14,195 nucleotides of DNA from Phoronis pallida (taxonomy: Eukaryota; Phoronida; Phoronidae), in the NCBI GenBank assembly GCA_028565715.1, contig JAOXYC010091113.1, positions 1 to 14,195 of the forward strand, in the 5' to 3' direction. The notes under the pieces were generated by a model. It worked only from the letters and a program-made list of their open reading frames with translations, did no database searches and was not told the DNA's origin. This document shows positions 1-9,900 of the stretch, in pieces (within the stretch, counting starts at the first letter, position 1; every line of letters starts with the position of its first letter). Both the position numbers and the translations under genes were made by a program.

Positions 1-158
1 CCAGCGTCCTCGGGTAAGGTATTTTTCTAAACATTGTCCCATGAAAGCCAATTGATTTGGTATTACTTTTATTGGCATGATTGTGTATTTTGCAATAATT
101 TTGAGAAACGACATAGCTGAGTGTATTTGAACGTCCTCGTTTGTGTTGTTGTGTGCTT

Positions 159-168
159 GTCACGTGAC
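159..168. promoter_or_regulatory. Palindromic E-box GTCACGTGAC
   Basis: A perfect palindrome of the bHLH-zip (USF/TFEB/MITF class) binding site, upstream of the presumed first exon. Its position relative to the YY1-like site and the donor at 250 supports a promoter role. Occupancy is inferred. Confidence 0.4.
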
Positions 169-217
169 CTGTGCTGAGCTGTCAAAAATCACTTCTTTTG
201 CACGAGTTTTGAGACGT

Positions 218-228
218 CCGCCATCTTG
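218..228 (+). promoter_or_regulatory. YY1-like initiator-proximal site CCGCCATCTTG
   Basis: The core GCCATCTTG matches the YY1 site that in many animal genes lies shortly downstream of the transcription start and within the 5' UTR. It precedes the donor at 250 by about 20 bp, as expected for a short untranslated exon. Confidence 0.4.
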
Positions 229-559
229 AATTTTGGGATATTGAAATAGGTGAGTTTGTCTTCGTAATTTGAACAGTATTTCGAGTTCCTAGCATTGTTA
301 AAATACACATTCATACTGATACAACCTTATTAGCTGGTTGTTGAATGTAACGATGTAGAATTTGGCAAGATTTTCTCCATAAATTTGCAAAAATCTGTAA
401 AAATGCGGTCAAATCTTCAGTCAAAATCTAATCTTACCTCTTACCCCGGCGTAATCCAGAGCTAAGCAGCAAGCTTTGATTGGATTAATCACTTTGTTGT
501 TTTTATTCATTATTTAATGATTTTTATGATTTAAAGTAAAATTATTCGAACAATACTAA

Positions 560-636
560 AACAGGAGTAGCTGGTTAGCTTGCATCATAACCGGCAGTAT
601 TATGGGGACCTGGGTTCGATTCCCAGGTTCAGTCAC
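560..636 (+). repeat. tRNA-like sequence (SINE head or tRNA pseudogene) in the 5' UTR intron
   Basis: A perfect B-box GGTTCGATTCC (613-623) lies in a 6-bp T-stem hairpin (609-614 with 622-627). An A-box-like stretch TAGCTGGTTAGC (568-579) sits at the right distance upstream. The anticodon arm and acceptor stem do not pair well, so a functional tRNA is unlikely. It is better read as a tRNA-derived SINE fragment or pseudogene inside the intron 250-822. Confidence 0.5.
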
Positions 637-822
637 TGATATCTTTATTAACTCCTTCCCACCAATACAACCAATTTAATTTAATATCTATATTTTAAAG
701 GATAACAATGCTGATAAAGCTAAAAAGGCCAGTGGGTTCAGTAACGATGATTTTTTCTGTCTTTTCAAATTTAATACTAAAACAGTGTGATTCGAGTTCA
801 GGAGTTCAAACCTCGTTCTCAG

Positions 823-909
823 GCACATCATGGCTCCAACGAAGAATCGGAAGAAACAGCGTGGTAACAGTCGTGGAAGAGCGGGCGATGACACTGTGCC
901 AGCCAAAAG
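823..909 (+). CDS. Coding exon 1: start codon and basic N-terminus
   Basis: The acceptor TTCTCAG ends at 822 and the ATG is at 830-832 in strong start context (A at -3, G at +4). The coding part, 830-909, starts MAPTKNRKKQRG and is rich in Lys and Arg for about 20 residues, as in a nuclear targeting or nucleic-acid-binding tail. The donor at 910 (AAAAG then GTAAGA) is near consensus. The exon ends with two bases over, matching exon 2. No conserved domain is visible. The start is supported by context and by phase, not by homology. Confidence 0.7.
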
Positions 910-3900
910 GTAAGAAATCTTTATAAAATATTGTAATCCCAGTCGTTTCAACAACTTCGCCTGCTAGTTAAGGAAAGAAACCATAAATCACCAAATTTTT
1001 GATTCTGACATTTAACAAAATTTTTGGATCATTATGAACAGGAAGGCGTTACTCGCAACAAACAAGCATTTTTAAAAAAGGTCAAATTTGAAAGAAACAC
1101 TCGCGATTGTTGAGACTGTCTGGTAACGTTTTGCTTAAGTTTAACAAGTTTGTCTTGTGTTTGGACTCATTTGTTATTGAACAGGCTGAAGTTAATTACA
1201 TGTTGAATTTACAACTTTGTAAGTCCAATTCTCTTCTTTATTTACGTTTTTGATGAGGGGTGTCTAACTTGCGGGACTGTTTTGACATTTCGTTAGGAGA
1301 ACTTTATTTGTAACGTGGTGAAAATATTCAATGATATAAACATCATTTTTTTGAAAAATACCATAAATAGACAATCCCCTTGTCGAGATTGTGTACACTT
1401 ACCTTAAACAACTTACAGTATATTTTTATTGTAACTTTAAATTAAAATGAATGACGTACAAATTGAAAATTATTAATTCCGTGCAAAATTAAGAAAATAA
1501 TGCAGATTCCGCTCTTAAATTCTGAAAATCGGCAATTCCGATTTCAAGGATCCCCCCCCCCCAATTCTGTTCTGTTCTGTTCTGAGTAGGATAGGATAGG
1601 TGGGGAAGGTGTGTGGCACTGCTTCAAGCACTTGATGTGTCCCATTCCCAGTTTTCTAAATGGTTTAAACCTATGTAAGAAAAGATTTGGTAGCTCTTGC
1701 AATATCATGGATTTGTTTTCTTTCAGGTTGTGTACGAAAGTGTTGTATAAGGGTGAGTAATCTTTAAAATAATTACCACTCAAGTGTATAATTTCTCAGT
1801 TTTTACTTGGAGAAATTTACTTGGAGAAATTTTTCTCCAAGTATGTTAATTACTTCGCTGTCACGCTTTTTACTTTTTTTTAATTTGTACGCATGAAACA
1901 ACTCACATTTGTCACCCTATTCTCCACTTACACTCATTCACCATTGTTTTCGAAAGTGAGGCGTTGTGTCTAAATGTACTCTTAAAACAATACTTTAACG
2001 TGGACATAACTTGCATGCATTCACTAAGGCATTATTGGAAATATGATCAGGGGCCGGTTTCATAAAACTTTAACCAGTATTTAACTTTAAACATTGGTTA
2101 GTTTTGATTGTTGCATGACGTAAAAAGCGTCATTTGACGTCGTAGAACAATCAAAACTAACCAATGTTTAGCTATACACTGGTTAACTTTCTTTATAAAA
2201 CTGAGCCCAGAACGAGATAAGTTGCTCTAAAACAATAAAATTTTACAGCGCCACCAGAGTGTGCAAGAGGTGAATTGACTTGAGATTTTTTTATCTGTAT
2301 CGGTGATGGCTCGAAGCCTATTGTTTGGTCAAAATTGGATAAAAATGACGGCCCTGGCGGCCATTTTGTATTGGAGAATTCACTTAAAAATTCACAAAAA
2401 AATCCAATTCTCAGCAAAATTCTGAGCAAAATCAAAAGTAACACTACACTGTGTTTCTTTCATAAACATCATTTACATTTTCAATCACTTTCCTAACCTG
2501 GTTTATACACCTTGGTAGAGAGGGACAAGCAGGGTAAAGTGTTTTGTCCAGAAAAGCAAGTGGCGCGATTACGAAGCGCAGAACTTACCGCTAGGTCACC
2601 AGCAAAATTTCTTGAATTATCAGGTAATTTACAGAAAAGCCATCTTGCCTAACATTGTGAGTGAGTGATGAGAATGTCTTTATTTTTTTGTCCCTTCATT
2701 TAATGACATCTTTTGGATATTTTTAGAGGGCGATAGTGTAGCTGTGAGGTGGGGTAATCTGTGGTGGCCTGGCTACGTGGTTTCTTCAAATCCCCCAAAA
2801 AAGCAATTCAAGATTGGTTTTTGGACTGAAAATTCAATGTGAGTATGAATGTTTCAGTGCGATTCTGTTTATGTTCCCATCTCCCCAAAAACTTCCTTCC
2901 AAGTTTCAAAAACCCTAATATTAAGGCGTTTGAAGTACACCAAAAATCGCCAAATTCTAAATTACGCACTTTGCATTATAAACTTAATGTATTAATGAAT
3001 TTTATAAGCAATAAAGTCTGAAAAAATTGAACTGTCTCGACACGAGAATCAAACTCGTGGCCCCCAGAATTCTAGTCTGGTGCTCCACCGACTAAGCTAC
3101 CGAGACCCATGTCTACCACAGCTAATTCGTCAGACTAAAATCCGATACTGAAAGTATGTATTTTTTATCTTCCGAAAATTAGCTGTGTGATTAGAATTCT
3201 AGGGTCCACGAGTTCGATAAAATTTTTATACATGTGGGCGCATATTGTAGTCATCTGCGGCGTCTCCGTCCGTGTCGTTACACATTTTGGTTTCCGCTCA
3301 TTATCTTGAGAATGCTTTGACGAATTTTGACGAAACTTAATACATTTGTTCCTGGCATGGAGTGGACGGTTCCTTTCGATTTCCGGCACGTTCCATCAGC
3401 AGATGCGCCCCCTGGTGGCATGAGAATTTTGCTTTTTGTTGCGATGCACTACCAATGTGGGCGCATATCTTTAGCGTAGCTCTAGTTTCAGACTTTATTG
3501 CCTATGTACATCTCCATTATAATTATGTTGGTCATAGCAATGGCTTCTAATTATATTATTTGCATATTTCATTTAATGAATTTTGTTCCTAATACATTTA
3601 TGGTCTTACCTTTACCTCTCGGGAATGCTTTTAATGATGAAACAACTGGAAAATTCGAGTTTGTAATCTACCACCAATGTCCTATTTTGAAAACTTGCGC
3701 AGTGACATGTTTAAATTTGAATAAATATTGCTATCGTAATTATTTTTCTTGCATTTAAGCATGTTATAAAGTTACCAGAGTGCCATTTTAATTGAATATT
3801 TCACTGCACTAGTTATTAAAGTGTAGTCACAAAGTTAGCTTCCGCATGCAACTCAAAATACCACACACCGCACACACCTTAGACTTACTCTCAGACAGAC

Positions 3901-6900
3901 ATTCTCCCACGTATGTTTTTTTTGTACCGTAGCTCTAGTTTTACAGTTTTTGACCAATCTAGATACCAGATTTTGTGGTAGCAGTTGATCTTCAGACTGA
4001 TTCGTTGACTGTTGTTTGTATGGTTTTGTTTTGTCCATTGTAGGATTTCAATCTTTTGAAGTTGTCTGATGGAACATTTTGTATATGTGTTGTGCATTGT
4101 TGTAGTTCAACAAAGATTTTAATTTGTGCTAAACTTTCAGTATGACCGTCAGCCAGACCAAAATTAAAACATTATCTGACAACCTTTTGAAAGAAACCAG
4201 AGGTAGTAAATGGCATCTTGTTTGATTTAATACTAACAGTTATTAAAGGGGTATTTCTCTCACTGGCGATGAAATGTAATTTCCACAAAAAATGGACCAT
4301 GACATTTAAAATTTGGAAAACTCATAAGGATCTATGTACAAACTGATGCAAATAAAAAAAAGTTTAGACTATCTCTTTTTAGATGTGAGTTATTAACCAT
4401 CAAATGTCTCCAAATGTCCTTCCGGCTCCAAGAAAATACTGTGGAATGGCCCAACTACAAACCCCTCTAAAAGTCAAATGAAATATTACTTGCCAAAAGT
4501 TAGTGCATGTTAGCCCACTCAGTTCTATTAAGGTATAACTCCCTCCGGTTACAAACCTCAACAAAATACTTTTTTAGCCACAGGCATTTATTTGGCTTTA
4601 AAAGGATTTGAACTGGTGCCTTGAAAGAAATATACCTTTAATATTCAGTACATTTATTGTTTGTTTTCATTGCTTTGTTAGTTAAAATTTCAGATGTTTG
4701 TACATTGTTATGGCTGATGATCTTTACATGTTTCATCATCATTCCTTATTGATCATTGATGACACACTCAGGTTGTTATTTATTATATGATAACTTGTGT
4801 ATCTGTATATTTACTTGTCAGTTTCAGGGAAGATGCTTTTCGATATGTCAGAATAAGGTCTTCGAGCAGACCTTATGACTATTATTGATGAAATTGTATA
4901 TTTAAACAGAAGTTAAGCCAATCTATTTGCAAACAACATGACGTCAGAAACAAATCAAAAGTGCTGTCTGTTTCAGAAAAACTGTGTACATCATCATCAA
5001 CAGACGGACAGTTGTTGAATCAGTATGACGCCGAGTGTGCCATGGCTGCTGGAAAGGTATTATTTATTTTCTCATGGACTGATTTGTTTATTATGCGCCC
5101 ACCATGTAGCAGTTGCCCATGCGGTAACAGTTTGGTTGACAGACAATGAAGCAAAGTCAACAGATTTACTAATCCTCTACATTGTTTGAAAGAGGAATAA
5201 TCCACCTTTCCATGAACTAAACAAATCAAAATTAAAGCCAAAGTAGGAGTTTGAATACAAATTTCCAAACTTTTGTTGATGAGTATATATACTACTCACA
5301 AAAAGTAATACCCTCTTCTTATTTTGATAATATTTTCTGATGGATTTTTTTGTAAACTTTATTTTTGTTTTGCTTTGTGTAAAATTGCGATAAAACTACA
5401 TCTGCAGGAACAGTTGGTCTGCCTATTGATGGGTTTGTCCAAAAAGTATGCAGGTCCGTGTCACTTGTGAATAGAACTTGAATTTTTAATAAAACTGACA
5501 TCCCTTTACTTCGTACCTTTCTGAATAGACTTTCTTATGTGGTTCACAAAGTTAAATAGGTCAATGACACTTTTAATAAAAAACATTCGGTGATGAAATA
5601 AATTATGCTTATTTTTTGTTGCGTAGTATAAATAAAAAGCCTAATGAAGTCGCATGACCCTATGTACTGAGTAGAGCCAATAGTGTTAAAAACTATCATA
5701 CGTTTATACCCAAATCACTACATGGCTCCTATTCAAAAAACATCTATCTGAGTTGAAAAAAATAATAATAAAACCCTGATGGTCGGCATACAGGCACATT
5801 TGCTCAAATGTGTTCATAATGCTTGTTCTTGTTCACCGGAGAAAAAAAGTTAGAATGTTGGATCATAAAATCTGAAGAACTAAAATAGCCTTACTGTGGT
5901 CTTGTGCAAATAAAAACGTATTTCTTCAGGACAGGAAATGCCTTCGTAGACTTGAATGCAAAATAAGAAGTTTGTGTTGTCAACAGGTTGCCGAAGGAGT
6001 ATCACATGCTCTCAACAACTGTGTCAACTGTCTGCCAGGGCAGACGGACGTGGATATTGACATCAAGCAGATAATCGAGTCAGAGAGTCTCCTCTCTTCA
6101 GGAAAGGTAAAGAACAAAACGTGTAATATGTCGAGGAAATATAAAAGAAAATATGCCTGCCCTTGTCGTTACTTCACATCTCTTGTATAATTACTGATGA
6201 GTTTGACAAAAAATAACCAGCTAAGAATAAATTTCTTACCAACTAAAAATGACCAGTTATCCAAGACTGGACTCTTGATTGATGATTAAAATATTTTTAA
6301 GGGTCACTCGGATACGCAAAGAATTTGCCAAGAACTACATAAAGAAAAGTGTGAAAATCATTGACAAATGAAAAATGTAATTATTTTCAGTTTCCGACAA
6401 CTGACCGATCTTACCAAGATGTTCAGATGTCTCTTAACAATGTTGCACTAGACCTCAACCAATCAGTATCCAGCATTGTCACTTCTGCTTGCGGCACCCT
6501 TCAGGAACTCGCTGGCTCTTCAGCCCTATACACCAAGACATACATACACTTCATCGATGAGGGTTTAACCATGGCGGGCGCCAACAAAGACCACGACACC
6601 CAAACACAGATTATAGGTGGTCTGAAGATGATCTCAAATGTGTCCAGCAAGCTCTTGGTGGCTGCAAAATCAATGTTGGCAGATCCCAGTGCACCAAACA
6701 AAGACACATTATCACAGACAGCAAGGTGAGTTTCAGTTTAAGTGAGAGAGGTAACATGCCACCCTTATTGCATGTCAAAATCGCCAAATCTAAATTATGC
6801 ACTTTGCAATCGTCCTTTCATAATGCGTTAAATCCCTAATTTGTTTATAATATATGTTAAATCTTAACAACCACTCGGCAATCTTGTATTACCTTTATAT

Positions 6901-9900
6901 GTTATTAGAAATAACACTTTCTTTGAATTTGTGTGGAGCGCCAGAAATGGCAACCACACCGGCTCACATGGGACAACCGCTTTCATACAGCAATTTTTTT
7001 CTGCATTCCGTCTTATTTCCGAACTGACTTTACACATTGCTCTTTACTTCATTAATTAATCTTCAAAAAGATTTCCTTCAAAACGTCAGGTATGGATCAA
7101 GCCGACTTCTTTACTAGACTCTTGTTTCCTCCGAAACGAATAGCCCTGGACGGCTCGTAAAGCTAATGCATTTATAATACCAAGCTGCAACTCTCACATA
7201 TGTAAACTAACTTAGCTCTACATACAATAGAGATATATTATCACTGATTACACAGATTACAGTCCAAATTACCCAGGCCACTGCAACACATTAGAATCTG
7301 ATCGCTACCTGATAGGAGGTGCAATAAAGTAGCATTATGTACACAACTACACCAATTAAAGTTAATTGAGTTCTTCCAGTTGACTAACTCGCGCGGGACT
7401 AGGCCCCCTCTCATCATGGACTAGCTTCTTTGAGGTTGGAAGCTGTGACTTAACTATGGCCTAATGGTTTGATTCTGTGCTTCTCAAGCGAGAGGTCGTG
7501 AGTTCGAGCTTCGTTCGTGACACTTGTGTTTCTGGACAAAAAACTTAACCATGCACGTGCGAGAATATCAAATGATAAGTAATTTAAATTTCAGAGGTGT
7601 TACAGAAAGCATTAGCCATCTTACCAATGTGTGCATGACAACAGCACCTGGACAGTTGGAGTGTGACCCTGCTCAACAGAATCAGACTGTCAGCTCATAC
7701 TTTGAAAGTCAGCTTGCTTGTGAAAATCTGACCAGCTCTACCCAACAACTTGCTCAGGTAGGCTACATTAAAGAATTTTTTCTGCCAAAAGTTAAAAAGA
7801 CACTAAACACCAAAAAGATGCATATTTGTAAACAAGGTCCAATATTTTTAATATCAAGCAAGATACGACAACGATTTTTGGTAGAGTGCTACTTGGGACA
7901 ATTTTCTTGTGATTTCTGTAAAACTAAAGCAAATTGAATAAAGTCCCGCTGTGATTTTGTGCTTCAAATGAGGGTGGGGTACTCTGGTAAAAACTGCAGA
8001 ATTGATATGCCGGCATTTCACTGTAGGTTGATAACCTGCTGAGATAAAGACCAACAAAGTGTTAAAATGAACAAGATTGAATAAAATAATTTTTATTAGA
8101 CAATGATCGCATGATCTGAGAAATCGTACGGCTGATGTAAAACACGCTTAACCAGCGGAATGATACAGGCAGAACTAGCTCAATCACTTGATATCCACCA
8201 GAGTGTAGTATCGAGACTCAAAAAACATTTTAATTTGCATGTCAAATTATAATCAACTTGGTTGAAGTTGTCTTATGACAAACATGGTCCCCGCCAGCTT
8301 TCATGACGTGTAAGTTGTGTCCCATATTTCAACACATTAGTTTCTGCAAACAATCGAACTGAAATCTACATTTTTTTCTACATTTGACCTTGCAGTCAGA
8401 TGAAGCCAAGCAGTTTGAACTAGGTGAACGAGGTGAACTTGAAGCTTTATGCGGTTCTAGCAGTACCCAACAGGTATGCAGTACAAACTTGTTGAATTTA
8501 GATTTTCAAAAAGAATAAACGTTGTTTTGGATAAAAAATGGTCAAAAGAATTGCTAAATTTAGGTTTCAAAAAGAATCAACATTGTTTTGGATAAAAAAA
8601 CGGACCAAAAATTTGACTTTATGCCCAAACAACTGTACAGACAGATTTGCAGTTCTGTATTTAAACTGTTTTACAAGCGGTTAGCTTGGAATTTTGCACC
8701 TTAAAGTTTTCTAAAAAATTTTAAGGGTCAGTTATTATAGTGCCAAATGTTTTAATAATTGTTAACCATTTTTCCAAATCACGATCTATGCGAACCAAAT
8801 ACCATATCCTACCAAAGATGTTAAGTTGAGCTTTTTATGCCCCCATATGTAAATGTTGGTGCATATTTTTGTCATCTACGGTGTCTGCGTCATTAATTTT
8901 TGTTTTCGCTCATTATCTTGAGACCGCTTTGACGAATTTGATGAAACTTTGTACAGTTGTTCCTGACATAAAGAGGGTGTTTCCTTTCGAATGCTGGCAC
9001 AATCCGTCTGCAAATAACGCTTTGACGAAACTTTGTACACTTGTTACTGGTATGGAGGGGGTGGTTTCTTTTGATTTCCGGCGTGTTCTGTCAAGAGCTG
9101 CGTCCCCTGGTGACAGTTTGATTTTCTGGGAATTAATTGGTTTCGGCTCATTACAGTAGTACAGTAGACTGCAGTGAAACACAGGCAGAATTTTGTCGAA
9201 ATGCTAGCTATATTGTTCTTAACAATAGATTTTTTTGAATTTTGACAACATTTAGTCTGTTTTTCGTTGCAGTCTACTGTATCTTGAGAACACTTTGACG
9301 AATGTTTGTACAGTTGTTCCTGGCATGGAGAGGGCATTTCCTTTTGAAGTCCGGCGCATTCCGTCACAGCTGTGACCCTTGGTGGCAGTTTAGTTTAGTA
9401 AACTTGAGATAGTTTCTGTACATTATCTTTGGACGAAATTCTGTACACTAGTTATTGGTTTGGAGAGGATGGTTTCTGTTGATTTCCGGAGCGTTCCATC
9501 AACCGATGTGCTCCTGGTGACAGTTTGATTTTCCGAGAATATAATTGGTTTCTACGGATTGTCTTGAGAATGCTTTGGCAAATTTTGGATTAACATGGAG
9601 GGCTGTTCCGTTTGATAGATGCTTCCCCTGGTGGCAGTTTGATTGTTTTTAAAATTGGTTTCCACTGATTGATTTTGGTTTCCACTCATTATTTTTGAAA
9701 TGCTGCCTGGTTGCAGTTATAGATTTGGTTCCTGCTCTTTATTTTCTTATCGCCTTGACAGAACATTGTCTTTCGATATACACTGCCGTGAGCGCATATC
9801 TTTAGCATAGCTCTTGTTTCTTTTGCAGAGATCTCTTAGGATATTTGGGGAAATCATAGTTGTAAAAATGAATGGTCTTGATGGGCCAAGATTCCCCATG

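Larger units (their letters stand above)
1..249 (+). promoter_or_regulatory. Putative promoter and non-coding first exon of the fusion gene
   Basis: No coding signal is visible here. The stretch holds a perfect 10-bp palindrome GTCACGTGAC (159-168), the E-box form used by USF/TFE-type bHLH factors. A YY1-like site CCGCCATCTTG (218-228) lies about 50 bp downstream; this motif sits just after transcription starts in many animal genes. A good splice donor follows (ATAG at 246-249, then GTGAGT at 250-255). The inference is that transcription starts around 170-215 and a short untranslated exon ends at 249, spliced to the ATG exon at 823. There is no transcript evidence, so the start is not fixed. 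Confidence 0.45.

Noticed and set aside
1-20. Possible splice donor CTCGG/GTAAGG at the left edge
   Set aside because: Too little sequence to the left to support an exon. It may be an upstream gene or an alternative first exon.
3033-3106. Functional serine tRNA (AGA)
   Set aside because: Serine tRNAs need a long variable arm, which is absent here, and an extra base follows the T-arm.
3165-4097. Minus-strand frames in 3165-4097
   Set aside because: Low-complexity or repeat-derived, with no splice or family support.
7524-7937. A 137-residue open frame taken as one protein
   Set aside because: Only 7595-7757 is exon; before it lies SINE-like sequence and after it intron read-through past a good donor.
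4977-8473. Talin exons as part of a normal talin gene
   Set aside because: Only about a tenth of talin is present. No FERM, other rod bundles or I/LWEQ region appear on either side, and different domains flank it in phase.
8869-9367. Open frames on both strands in the tandem repeat (such as 8869-9159 plus and 9044-9367 minus)
   Set aside because: They follow the repeat units, are open on both strands at once, and show no family resemblance. They come from repeat composition.
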